A stretch of 64,000 nt of DNA. Origin: Chimonanthus salicifolius (Eukaryota; Streptophyta; Magnoliopsida; Laurales; Calycanthaceae). Under the pieces are notes generated by a model. That model did no database searches, had not been told where the DNA came from, and saw only the letters and a program-made list of their open reading frames with translations. The DNA is taken from positions 2,480,001-2,544,000 of the forward strand of contig CM023540.1 in NCBI GenBank assembly GCA_013350335.1. The letters are read 5' to 3'. This document shows, piece after piece, positions 22,683-33,640 of the stretch; the stretch's first letter is position 1, and every line of letters starts with the position of its first letter. The position numbers were made by a program, and so were the translations under genes.

Positions 22683-22859
22683 TTTGTCTTCCCTGAAGAA
22701 ATTCTCTAGTAAGAAAATGATGGAGAGAATTATAATTTCCATTGATAAATTCAATCCTAAATTCAAATACGGATAATATGGCTTGCCATCTGGCAAATAT
22801 TTGTTTTGAAACAAGATTTTTCTCATCCTTTTCTAGAATTTCTTTTGCGGCCTTGGCGT
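22672..22859 (-). pseudogene. EPRV E2/E3: RNase H C-terminus, left of insertion
   Basis: The minus-strand frame KAAKEILEKDEKNLVSKQIF to LTREFLQGRQNGK ends at a TAG (22672-22674) that lies inside the ORF2 start region. Its upstream part resumes at 31175 beyond retroelement 2 with no base lost apart from the duplicated GGCGT. Confidence 0.9.
22855..22859. repeat. Target-site duplication GGCGT (partner 31175-31179)
   Basis: CCTTGGCGT precedes the LTR terminus TGTAACG and GGCGTCTACTCTG follows the other terminus GCGTTACA. E4 has CTTGG CGTCTACTCTG uninterrupted (reverse of about 50325-50340), so this is one integration event with a 5-bp stagger. Confidence 0.95.
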
Positions 22860-23639
22860 TGTAACGTTCCGCCCTTTTCACCCTTCCGAAAATCAGAGTC
22901 TAAAAATTTCTTTTGAAAGAAACATAGAGTGAACAAGAGCGGGAGGTGCCACGACGTGAGCTAAGTTCAGACTTCCAAAGTCTGACCCTTAACTGGCCAC
23001 CCATGTGTGCGTGGACTAAACCCACGATAAATAATCCACACATGGAACTAAGTACAACTTGCGAAATAGACATAACTGATTGCGGAATAAGTCAAATATG
23101 CGGAATTATAATCAATACTCAGACTGCTCCAACATCAGATAGCAAAGTACAAGTCAAGTTTGCTTTAACATAATAACCTCATTAGACTATTCTCAACTTA
23201 GCATTTATCCAAAATAACTTAATTCATATATCCAACATCAAGACTATAATTCAAACCATAGCAAAGACACTAGCTATTACAAGTCCATAACGAAATCCAA
23301 ATAACAGTAAGTTATAAAAATCATTCCAACATCAAGCTCTTAAGCTTGGCTCCCCTCCTGGTCATCGTCCTTCTCTTTCCCCTTCCTTGTTCCTGCATTA
23401 TCCTCTATGGATAGAATTAGGGCGTTAGATGAACGCGCCCAGTAGGTTTTCCGATCAGGGCTACCACATGGTTAGCATATAAAACATGCATATATATCAT
23501 AGTACATGATTATTAATAAAACATCTGAAAACAATGCTATGTATGTAAGTGCATATGTAATGAGCCCCACCCCATCACACATACATAGCGATCACTTGAC
23601 GGGACTCTCACCGTCAAGGTAAATCACAGTACACTTTCA

Positions 23640-23860
23640 TTTGGGACTCACAGTATTCTTTCATTGGGACTCACATGATAAGGTAATCCACAGTAATCCT
23701 CGTTACCTGTGGAAAGACACTTCATCATTGAGTCGTTTCATAGTATTCTTTCATTGGGACTCACATGATAAGGTAATCCACAATAATCCTCGTTACCTGT
23801 GGAAAGACACTTCATCATTGAGTTGCTTCACAGTGTTCTTTCATTGGGACTCTCAAGTCA
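23640..23860 (-). repeat. LTR D minisatellite, about 120-bp unit
   Basis: About two units share TTCATTGGGACTCACATGA, GGTAATCCACA, CTCGTTACCTGTGGAAAGAC and ACTTCATCATTGAGT. CCACAG/CTGTGG and GGTAA/TTACC can pair. The sequence is unrelated to repeats in the same slot of the other LTRs. Confidence 0.75.
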
Positions 23861-24189
23861 AGGTAATCCATAATCATCACCCCATGCCATGCATGAGATG
23901 TCAATGTACATGTATGTCATTTGTAAATACATATCTCATCATTCAAAACCATATTTGAAACATAATATCAAATACAACATATCTCATAAAAACATAATAA
24001 AACCAAATCATAATTGTGGTTACAAGTAGGTAGGAAACCTACTGAAGATTCATTTCAGTGTTCGATCTTTCTTTAGCGTCACTCAGTCACGACTCGCACA
24101 TCGTTCAACTTCCGGTACCTTGTCCATATAACAATCAGTAAATCATACTATCATTTACTTATTCATTCACATCTAAGACCCAACCACAT

Positions 24190-25390
24190 CTTGTGGGGTT
24201 CGACCATGCCCATGGCCGAACATCACCAACTTAGAATTTAACCTCCTTTTTCGCTTGGTCAATTCTTAAATACTTAACCCTTTAAACATGTCTTGGTAGG
24301 GTTCGGCCATACACCATGGCCGAACCATACCACCTTAATTTAATCCTTCTTTCATGTCCTTTTAACTTTATCTAACCATATTTATATTATCACTTTATTT
24401 ACAGCTTTGCCACTAGGCTAAGCCATATCAAAACCATTGTCATTTCCATGGGGTTCGGCCCTATACATGCCCGAACCTTGTAATCCCTTTTATCCATCAC
24501 CAATTGGTTCTCCATTGAGATATTTTAAACCCTTTATAAAATCATGAAAACAATAATAAATACTACCCATAAACATAGTCCATTTAACCCATACCATGAT
24601 CCATGGGGTTCGGCCCTACACATGCTAATTTCAACCATGAATAATACATGGTTCAGCCGTATATTAACCAACCAAAAACAGTAAACATGTATTCCATTAA
24701 TTGCCATAAGAACACCATAACTTTATATGGTTTTCATCTCACAAAATCCTCAAATACTTTCATGGGGTTCGGCCATCCAAGGTGGCCGAACCCTATGTCC
24801 ATGTCTTGGTCCTTATGAACATGTTTTAGATCTCATTTAAACATGTAATAATCAGTATAATGTTACCAAGTTTTTACCTCTCAAAACCCTCCAAATCAGT
24901 CCATTACTTTGCATGGTTTTCACTTTATGAAGACACAATCCAAATGACCATAACACTTCATGGGGTTCGGCCATCTAAGATGGCCGAGCCCAATGGTCAA
25001 ATTATCAATTTATATCCATGGTACCTTCAGTCCTTCATGACCTTCAAGTCCATGTTTTAACCTTTTTAAAACATACACTTTAAGTCTAAGAAAACATCTA
25101 AAAACAGTCCCATACTTGTATGGTTTTAAATTCCAAAAACCATCCAAATCAACCAATTATTTCCATGGGGTTCGGCGATCCAAAGTGGCCGAACTCCATG
25201 TTCTAAATTTCCATCCTTTAAACCTTATCAACAACACTTTACAACCTTACTTAATTCGGCCACAAAATGACCCAATTAACATGTGTAAAAAATCAGCTTG
25301 GCTTGACATGGTTTTTGACCTTTAAGAACATCAAACAAAAACCACACATTTTCATGGGGTTCGGCCAACCAAGATGGCCGAACCCAATGA
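24190..25390. repeat. Hairpin array in LTR D
   Basis: About eight GGGTTCGGCCA/TGGCCGAACC units lie at about 24195, 24298, 24451, 24601, 24762, 24957, 25163 and 25353. Those at 24451 and 24601 are eroded on one arm. Inter-unit sequence repeats CATGGTTTT and AAAACCATCC words. Confidence 0.85.
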
Positions 25391-26394
25391 CATATTTTCT
25401 TATCCTTTTAAGCCATCTAATCCAAGGTTTAGACCTATGACAAATTCGGCCATACAAGACCAAATTATGTCATCCAAATTTATAACTTCATGCTCTTTAT
25501 TAAACTCAACACTTATGTAAAAACTTACCAATTTCCTTGCTTATTCCCCCTTGTTTCCTTTCTTTCCTTCTTCCTTAATCCCTTGCCGAAATGGTGCTGG
25601 ATCAAATGGTGAAACAGCAGCAGCTGGTTCAGCCAAGAAAAAGAATTTGAAGAGAGGGAGAGAGAGATGGGAATTCTTTGGATTTTCAATATGAAAACCG
25701 GCCAACAATGGTGGTCTTTCCCTTTTGTAATTTCAACCCCATCTTCCATTCATTTCCCTCATTAAATTTTGCCAAAAATGATGGGATATTAGGTGTCATC
25801 CAAGACACCCCTTCACCCAAACGTTGCATCCCTTCATGGTTTAAAACATGCATCTCATGAGATGCATGAAGCCGCCCAACCTTGGTGTCCCTTGGCTTTG
25901 CCAAGGCACCTCTTCATTCCAACGGCTGGGATGGGTTTGATTAAGTGTTGGGTGAGATTAAAACTCCTTTCCACCTCCTCTTGACTCACTTGACTCATGA
26001 TCTTTTTATTCCAACTCAACTCATCCAACTCAACACATTTAATGCACCAAGTTCGAGTCAACTCTTTTCTTAAATCAAACTCACTCCAAATCAGTCCAAC
26101 TCAAGCTGAACTAACTCACACTTGAGTTCAATTGAGGGCCCACACAGTCATCCGTGCTCAACATAGTCAATCCGACCCATTGGGTCCCCAATCAGCCCCT
26201 TGACCCGTTTTGACAACATGACCCATTAATAGGCTGATTTTGCCATTTCTAATTGGTTTTCACTTGTGCATCAAGCCTACCCATTTTTGCTCCACTTGAT
26301 TTCCAATTAATTTAGCTTATCCCCATTAAATTTGGGCTCACCCAATGGTCTAATAAGTCCCTTATGACCCATTGGGTCCCAATTGGGTCCTTTG

Positions 26395-26778
26395 ACCCAA
26401 TTAGCCATTTTGACCCAATGTGATGTTAATTACCTATCCAATCAAATTTGGCATTTATAGTATGCTCAATAGGGTATTCATTTGAACAATGGGCCCCACT
26501 ATTTCCTTATTTACAATCACATTTATTGAATTCACCAATCCAGGGGCATTTTCGTAATTATTCTAATCATTGAGAATTCTTTGACCCAATTAACCATTTT
26601 GACCCAATTTGATGTACATTACCCATCCATTATAATTTGACCCCTATAATATGTTCATAGGATCTTAGTTTGAGCAATGGGCCCCACTATTTTCTCATTT
26701 AACATCATAATTATTAAATTCACCAATCCAGGGGCATTTTCGTAATTATCCATTCTATTGAGAAATCGGGGTGTTACA
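26395..26778 (-). repeat. Tandem duplication at the U3 end of LTR D, about 190 bp
   Basis: The block TTTGACCCAATTA ... GGGCCCCACTAT ... CCAGGGGCATTTTCGTAATT occurs twice in a row, ending near 26560 and 26750. LTR C shows only one matching block (11210-11300). Confidence 0.75.
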
Positions 26779-27172
26779 ATATAACCCTCTTTTTAAAATT
26801 TTTGTCCCGAAAATTGAGTGAAGTAGGGTTCTAAACAATTACATAAATATCTCAGAGTGTGCTATTCTTATTTCCGATTTCAAGTTCCCAAGTGACTTCT
26901 TTATTACCATGTCGGTCCACACCACTTTGACAAATTAAATCGCTCGGTTCCGTAACACCTTTTGTTCTGTCACATGTTATATCCTTTTCCCGTGAGTCAT
27001 TTGTGATCTCACGTAGAACAATGTACTTTGTTTCACTTTACCTGCTCTCATAGTATTTTCCATACGTACCTGCTCAATATGTTCTTTCATCTACTCTCTG
27101 TGTGAGGTAGTCCTGTCAACACGAGCCTATGCTCAAAGCTTTTTCTGATTCCATTTTAACTAGGTTTCTAGT
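26779..27172 (-). pseudogene. Pol 3' end remnant of retroelement 2
   Basis: On the minus strand this reads NRAI, FVKVVWTDM and SEIRIAHSEIFM, the diverged match of the chromodomain-like tail at 10994-11190, followed by the polypurine region and LTR D. It shows the true order pol end, polypurine tract, LTR in this family. Several stops and shifts are present. Confidence 0.7.
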
Positions 27173-28144
27173 TGCATTCTCCTGGAACTCCATCGGCTAA
27201 CTACAGAGTCAGCTAGCTAGACTAACTCGGCAGTCGCCCATAGCTTCCCATTCAAGTTTCACTAGTCTCTTAATTTTTCCACTAAGTACATCTCCAAATT
27301 TAAACACGTCCTTCTTTGCACATTAATCTCTATGTGACTAACAACTTTTGTTCAAAACTTCTACGATACCAATACCCGGCATCAATCCAAACCATCATGG
27401 GAATAATCATCCACGGTTATTCTCATCCATCCCTGGTATCTCTCTTTCATTAAATATCATCTATCCCTGTTTAATAATCATCCATGAATATAACCCTCCT
27501 ATGGGTATAATCCATTCATGGAAAACAATCCATCCTCAGTATCACTCTGTCCAAGAGCATCATCTATACACAGTTACTAACCATCCATGAATATAACCCA
27601 CCTATGGGTATAATCCATTCATGGAAACAATTCATCCTCAGTATCACTCTGTTCATGAATATCATTTATTCATGATTTATATCCGTCCATGAATATAACC
27701 CTACTATGGGTATAATCCATTCATGGAAACCATCACATTCACTATGGGGCCACAATATCTATTGTTGAATCTACATATCCTCCAATAGTCATCAACGTTT
27801 ATCAATAGGGAATTCTATAGTAAGTGCAGTGGGCAACTTGTTGTATTATGGTACTAGTAACAAATGCGAAGGCAGTAGATCAAATAATGCATAAGCATAT
27901 GAACTGTAAATTACTGCCATACCTTGAGTTACCGAATGTTCCACTGTCTCTAGAGGAAAAGTCAAATATTCAGTCGTTCAGACTCTTGTGACTGAGCTGG
28001 TTGAGCCGGACCAAGGAGAGAACCCCTGTAGGGAAGAGATCTTTTGCTCTGTGGACAATCTCTTTTGAAATGGCCCTGCCCACCACATTGGAAACAGGTA
28101 CTAGGAGATCTAACATTCTGTGGACGCTCTCTTTTGAAATGGCC
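27173..28144 (-). repeat. Left arm of a 0.97-kb inverted repeat
   Basis: It is the near-identical reverse complement of 29757-30729; an 80-codon frame is identical in both arms. The outer edge joins naturally to the pol end. The inner edge, inside the zinc-knuckle region, is fused abruptly to LTR interior sequence (TTACCTTGACGG). It holds, in reverse, knuckle, protease-like and tandem-repeat sequence. Confidence 0.92.
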
Positions 28145-28909
28145 TGTTACCTTGACGGTGAGAGTCTCGTCAAGTGATGGCTATGTATATGTGATGGGGT
28201 GGAGCTCATTACTATGCACTTACATACATAGCATTGTTTTCAGATGTTTTATTGATAATCATGTAATATGATATATATGCATGTTTTATATGCTAACCAT
28301 GTGGTAGCCCTGATCGAAAAACCTACTGGGCTCGTTGATCTAACGCCCTAATTCTATCCATAGAGGATAATGCAGGAACAAGGAAGGGGAAAGAGAAGGA
28401 CGATGACCAGGAGGGGAGCCAAGCTTAAGAGCTTGATGTTGGAATGATTTTTTATAATTTACTGTTATTTGGATTTCATTATGGACTTGTAATAGCTAGT
28501 GTCTTTGCTATGGTTTGAATTATAGTCTTGATGTTGGATATATGAATTAAGTTATTTTGGATAAATGCTAAGTTGAGAATAGTCTAATGAGGTTATTATG
28601 TTAAAGCAAACTTGACTTGTACTTTGCTATCTGATGTTGGAGATGTCTGAGTATTGATTATAATTCCGCATATTTGACTTATTCCTCAATCAATTATGTC
28701 TATTCCGCAAGTTGTACTTAGTTCCATGTGTGGATTATTTATTATGGGTTTAGTCCACGCACACATGGGTGGCCAGTTAAGGGTCGGACTTTGGAAGTCT
28801 GAACTTAGCTCTCGTCATGGCGCCTCCCACTCTTGTTCACTCTATGTTTCTTTCAAAAGAAATTTTTAGACTCTGATTTTCAGAAGGGTGAAAAGGGCAG
28901 GGCGTTACA
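28145..28909 (+). mobile_element. LTR 3' fragment of retroelement 2 (5' LTR remnant)
   Basis: It begins mid-LTR at TTACCTTGACGGTGAGAG and runs through the GGGC/CGCCC-type hairpin and U5 to GCGTTACA at 28909, followed directly by the primer site. This fixes the LTR 3' end for the whole family. Confidence 0.9.
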
Positions 28910-28911
28910 GT

Positions 28912-28923
28912 TGGTATCAAAGC
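28912..28923 (+). other. Retroelement primer-binding site (tRNA-Met type)
   Basis: TGGTATCAAAGC starts two bases after the LTR end; it differs at one base from TGGTATCAGAGC. This is the expected position and type for a plant Tekay element. Confidence 0.85.
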
Positions 28924-29474
28924 AAAATGGGAAGTTGAATCATCGAAGTAAGATTAAGACGGTTTCATGTCTCTGACGGATAAGAATCCCAACTGACAGA
29001 CTCTTCGGAGTCTACTGACTGGGGGCCGGATTAATTTACTTCGATTGACTCGGACTGAACAATCAATCTGAGAACAACCATGTAAGATAGTAAAGTAAAG
29101 TATAGTCATCATAACTGGACATATCAAACATAGCAAAGTAGCAAAGTAGGATGTACTCCCCTGATATTCCCCATTGAGAAACAAACAACAGGAATTTAGA
29201 GATTTCCCCCAGAAACAAAAGAAAACAAAGTGTGATGATGATTTGGCAATATCCCCAAACTGAGAAGTGATACATAATACTTAGGGAGGTTTTCCCCGAG
29301 AACAGCAGAACATCAAGACTTCCCCAAATTGAGAAATGATACATGATACTTAGGAAGTTTCCCCAAAAACAAAGAAATACAAAGAGTGCTGATTTGGTAA
29401 TTTTCCCAAATTATGAAGAACACAAAACTTTACTTAGAAGCTAAGTCAACTGATGTTTCCATGACTGAGGAAAA
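28924..29474 (+). other. Retroelement 2 untranslated leader with degenerate repeats
   Basis: No open frame. About three degenerate 90-110 bp repeats share TTTCCCC, AAATTGAGAA and TGATACATGATACTTAGG words (29160-29450). The last 60 bases resemble the stub before gag of retroelement 1 (6485-6529). Confidence 0.6.
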
Positions 29475-30056
29475 ATGTCTCCAAAGGAAGAAGAACATAA
29501 CGGAGAGGGTCGGAATGGTACAAACATTCCTGAAGTACCTCCGGAATTACGGAACCTAGTACAGGAGGTGGTCACTTCCGTTCTACAACAAATCGTGAGC
29601 GGAAATGGAGACACAAACCCGAATAAAACACAGGACCAAAAAGGTCGGGGTGGGAGAAATACTTTTTGCTCTTGCAAAAGAATCAGACCCTACTTATGGA
29701 GATCTTCAGCCTTTACTGGTTTCACTGGAAGTTCCTGTTTCCAGTGTGGTCGACCAAGCCATTTCAAAAGAGAGCGTCCACAGAATATTAGATCTCTTAG
29801 TACCTGTTTCCAATGTGGTCGTCAGGGCCATTCCAAAAGAGATTGTCCACAGAGCAAAAGATCTCTTCCCTACAGGGGTTCTCTCCTTGTTCCGGCTCAA
29901 CCAGCTCAGTCACAAGAATCTAAACGACTGAATATTTTGACTTTTCCTCTAGAGACAGTGGAACATTCGGTAACTCAAGGTATGGCAGTAATTTACAATT
30001 CATATGCTTATGTGTTATTTGATCTACTGCCTTCGCATTTGTTACTAGTACCATAA
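29475..30056 (+). pseudogene. Retroelement 2 gag/protease remnant
   Basis: The ATG at 29475 opens MSPKEEEHNGEGRNGTNIPE and PPELRNLVQEVVTSVLQQ, matching the gag N-terminus of retroelement 1. The capsid core is deleted after about codon 55. Two zinc knuckles follow in tandem: CFQCGRPSHFKRERP, which lacks the last cysteine, and the intact CFQCGRQGHSKRDCP. A protease stub VIYNSYAYVLFD stops before the catalytic DSG. The 193-codon frame stays open despite the deletion. It could at most encode a small nucleic-acid-binding protein; I treat it as a relic of a non-autonomous element. Confidence 0.75.
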
Positions 30057-30729
30057 TACAACAAGTTGCCCACTGCACTTACTATAGAATTCCCTATTGA
30101 TAAACGTTGATGACTATTGGAGGATATGTAGATTCAACAATAGATATTGTGGCCCCATAGTGAATGTGATGGTTTCCATGAATGGATTATACCCATAGTA
30201 GGGTTATATTCATGGACGGATATAAATCATGAATAAATGATATTCATGAACAGAGTGATACTGAGGATGAATTGTTTCCATGAATGGATTATACCCATAG
30301 GTGGGTTATATTCATGGATGGTTAGTAACTGTGTATAGATGATGCTCTTGGACAGAGTGATACTGAGGATGGATTGTTTTCCATGAATGGATTATACCCA
30401 TAGGAGGGTTATATTCATGGATGATTATTAAACAGGGATAGATGATATTTAATGAAAGAGAGATACCAGGGATGGATGAGAATAACCGTGGATGATTATT
30501 CCCATGATGATTTGGATTGATGCCGGGTATTGGTATCGTAGAAGTTTTGAACAAAAGTTGTTAGTCACATAGAGATTAATGTGCAAAGAAGGACGTGTTT
30601 AAATTTGGAGATGTACTTAGTGGAAAAGTTAAGAGACTAGTGAAACTTGAATGGGAAGCTATGGGCGACTGCCGAGTTAGTCTAGCTAGCTGACTTTGTA
30701 GTTAGCCGATGGAGTTCCAGGAGAATGCA
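29757..30729 (+). repeat. Right arm of the 0.97-kb inverted repeat
   Basis: Mirror of 27173-28144. The inner edge is natural, continuing from the gag remnant. The outer edge is fused to LTR sequence at GAATGCAGGTACAAGG, where AATGCAG is shared by both partners. Confidence 0.92.
30180..30540 (+). repeat. About 107-bp tandem repeat, 3-4 units (mirrored at 27360-27740)
   Basis: Units share CCATGAATGGATTATACCCA, a following GGGTTATATTCATGGA and GACAGAGTGATACTGAGGA; the last unit is degenerate. They replace the place where protease, RT and integrase would lie. The CCATGAATGG and CCATAG/CTATGG words are themselves short palindromes. Confidence 0.8.
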
Positions 30730-31174
30730 GGTACAAGGAAAGGGAAAGAGAAGGTTGATGATAAGGAGGGGAGCCAAGCGTAAATGCTTGAATCCTGGAA
30801 TGGATTTATAATTGCTGTTATTTGAATACTTTATGGACATGTAATATTGTAGGTACTTGCTATGGTTTGTTTAGGATATTAACGATGGATGGTTGGTTTA
30901 TGTTATTTACTAATTGAGATTGGTACTTGCTATCTATTCAACCTAATTCTGCAGTTAGTCTAGTTCATTCCGCAAGTCATTGTTTAGTTCCATGTGTGTA
31001 TTATCTTTCATGGTTTAGTCCATGTACACATGGGTGGCCAGTTAAGGGTCGGACTGGGATAGTCCGAACTTAGCTCGTGTCGTGACGCCTCCCGCTCTTG
31101 TTCACTCTATGTTTCTTTCAAAAGAAATTTTTAGACTCTGATTTTCGGAAGGGTGAAAAGGGCGGGGCGTTACA
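30723..31174 (+). mobile_element. LTR 3' end piece closing retroelement 2
   Basis: The last about 450 bp of an LTR, from GAGGATAATGCAG-type sequence to GGGCGGGGCGTTACA. It abuts viral RNase H with the GGCGT duplication. Its U3 and middle are absent because of the fusion at 30723-30729. Confidence 0.9.
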
Positions 31175-31179
31175 GGCGT

Positions 31180-31862
31180 CTACTCTGATGAGAAATTCTT
31201 TGTTTACTAAATCATGCTAGAATTTTGTTTCACAAAGAACAATGGCAAGAACTTCCCTTTTTATGGTTGAATATTTCTTTTGAGCTTCATTTCAAAGACC
31301 AGTATTGAATCTTATTAATTCTTCTTTTGAATCTTTTTGTTGTAAACGGATTCCTCCATAACCGATATCTGAAGCATCTGTTTGTACTATTTTGAAAGCT
31401 TCTGGATCAGATAAACATCTGCAAGGAAGATTTTTAACTCTTTCTTTAATTCTTCTTACAACATCAATACGATTAAGAGTCCATTCTTTAGGGTTTTTCT
31501 TCAACCTATCTTGGAGAAGTTTTCTATTTTTTGCCAAGTGTTGATAGAAAAGGGCTTCATAATTTAAATATCTAAGAAATCTTTGTAACATATTTTTGTC
31601 TTTGATTTCATCTAGGGAACTTATCAGCAAATTGAATTACTCTGTTGGTAGGAGTAATTTTTCTGTCTTCTATTTCAAATCCTAAGAATCTGATTTTCTG
31701 TTGGAACAAATTCATTTTCCTTTTGGACAAGACTAAACCATTTTCTTTTATAATTCTTTTGAATATATTCAAATGTTTCCAATGTTGATCAATTGATTCA
31801 GAAAAGATAAGGATATCATCAATGAAAAGATATTATTCATAATATTTTGAAATTCAGATGGG
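31180..31862 (-). pseudogene. EPRV E3: RNase H and partial RT
   Basis: This minus-strand piece continues the gene interrupted at 22859. RNase H keeps QTDASDIGYGG and then RFNTGL. A frameshift lies near 31620 at the connection region, and the RT palm is lost beyond SEFQN at 31862. The YIDD box itself is disrupted: sequence near 31820 jumps from DDILIFS coding straight to the NNIFS stretch. At 31862 the sequence leaps to the capsid-linker region, deleting about 1.1 kb (RT N-terminus and protease). Confidence 0.85.
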
Positions 31863-33640
31863 GTTCATTATATTCTCCAAAAGCACCATCATTTTCTAGT
31901 AAGGTGACTCTTTCATCAAGCACATTTTGCCTTTTGGTTAACTCCAATCTTAATTCTCTGATTTCTCTTTTTTGATCATTTAATTCTCTTTGTAATCTCC
32001 AAGAGTCAATGGTTTGTTTATAGTATGGATTTTTTCAGCTCTATCCATGAGGTCTATTAAGGAATAAGTTGGCGTGTGAAATGTTTCTTTTGTCTTTTTT
32101 GGGTAATATGGATATTCATCATTTTTTTGTTGTGAATTCTCTCCTTCTACGTCCCCTCCCAATTTTGAAAATTTGATTTAAAGATTGAACTTTTTTCTCT
32201 GGATCAGGGATATTAACAATCATTTCAAGGAGCAATCTTTGAGGGGCAGTTAGGACACGAATATGTATACCAAGATCCTCATCAGAGATTAATGACTATT
32301 CTCCCTCAGTACCATCATCATTAGAATTACATGTACATGCCTGAAATTGTTTAATGAGTTGAAGATGAGGAACATTTTCTTCAACACTGGATTCATCAGT
32401 TGATGAGCTAGACTCATGTTTTTCTTGGGAATTTAATTCAGAGTCTTCTCTATCAGAAATTTCTTCATCATCCTCTTTAGTAATTTTTCGAAGTTTCTTC
32501 TTAGGATATTTTTCTTTTTTGAAACATTTGTTTGAATAATGACCCTTTTTTCCACAAGTATAGCAAGTAGGTATTTTCCCAGTTGGGTTTTCTCTTTTAG
32601 GATATTTTTTAGATTTTCTTTTGAATAAAGGAGTATCATAATTTTTCGTTGAAAATTGACTTTTAAATCTGCTAGATTTATATTTTTTCATCATTTTATT
32701 TCTTCTTTCGGGCATGAATCTAGAACGCGAAAGTTTTCTTTTTGATTCTGGTGTTTGGTCCAAACCAAATTGGAAGCAAAAATCTCCTAATTCTCTGTCT
32801 CCAGCGTATTTTCTCATTTTTTTAGCTTGTTTAATGATCTTTAAGTCAACACAGAGCGCAATGCCGACCTTATTAATCCTTTGTATAATTCCTCCGAATG
32901 TCAGCATGCTGTAATTAATAGTACCATGCATTTCTTCTCTCAAGGAGTTACGAACCTTTTCAACAAACAAGGATGGTAATCCAGATATGAACCTTTCTTT
33001 CCAAATATCAGAATTACAATCATTCAGTTAGTATACCTTTGATAAAAATATGTCTTTATACCAACGAAATTCTCCTAAGGTTCTCCATCTTAGACGATGT
33101 AATTGCTGCCAATTTTTCTCCTTAATTAGAGCAATTCTTCCAATGAATTCATTGAGGATGCATAGAAGTAGGATACTGACACAATCAGATTGTGTTTCAT
33201 AATTTTCAGGGATTTGACCAGTGCCTTGCTTCAAGTTTGATATTGGGATCTACTAGACTTCCTGTTCTTTTATCTTTGTGTATGATTCTTCCATATTCAT
33301 CTAATTTGACAGTATTTTCAATTTCAAGTCTTTGGGCTCCAGATAATCCATAATTCCACCATCCTCTTAATATTCCATAGAAAGAGGTGGTTATCATGAG
33401 GAAAATGTTTCTTGGAGTATTTCCTCTAACTTCACAAGCATTGGAATATATCAACATAATATGAACCATTGGGATGATTTGGTATTCAGTTAATCCATCT
33501 AGATTCCATTCATATAAAGAATTTCCCGAATATGATAGGTCCTGCATTTACGTATATGGGGCTTCTTCAAGTTGCAGATCTACAGGAGTTGGTCTGGAAT
33601 AATAATTCTTTGTTGTCGGCAATTCAGCCTAGGGATTCCT
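31863..33640 (-). pseudogene. EPRV E3: capsid region with zinc knuckle
   Basis: Minus-strand pieces (32296-32970, 33028-33234, 33206-33547) carry KLDEYGRIIHKDKRTG, FRWYKDIFLSKVY and a 224-codon basic piece with CYTCGKKGHYSNKCF at 32524-32565 and a Ser/Glu-rich tail. Frameshifts lie near 32160, 33030 and 33230. Stop and shift positions differ from E2 and E4, so much decay is independent. The role would be particle assembly and RNA binding. Confidence 0.87.

Larger units (their letters stand above)
22860..26778 (-). mobile_element. Tekay-type LTR D, complete (3919 bp)
   Basis: It starts TGTAACGTTCCGCCC and ends GGGGTGTTACA on the plus strand, so the minus-strand LTR runs TGTAACACCCCG to GCGTTACA-like. 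The intact 3' LTR junction follows at 26779: a polypurine-like AAAAAGAGGG and then TTATAT lie just before TGTAACACC on the minus strand. It is the only LTR in the window showing both ends together with adjoining internal sequence. Confidence 0.92.
22860..31174. mobile_element. Retroelement 2: Tekay-derived element with inverted LTRs
   Basis: This 8315-bp insertion has a perfect 5-bp duplication. Left to right it holds a full LTR D (-), the pol end (-), an inverted arm (-), LTR 3' part (+), primer site, leader, a gag/protease remnant (+), the mirror arm (+) and a short LTR 3' piece (+). Both outer ends are LTR 3' (U5) termini, unlike a normal element with one U3 and one U5 end. RT and integrase are absent, so it was mobilised in trans. 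Confidence 0.85.

Noticed and set aside
25525..26061. Short frames around 25.5-26.1 kb as a host gene
   Set aside because: They lie within the U3 of LTR D, are on both strands, and have no homologous or exon-like structure.
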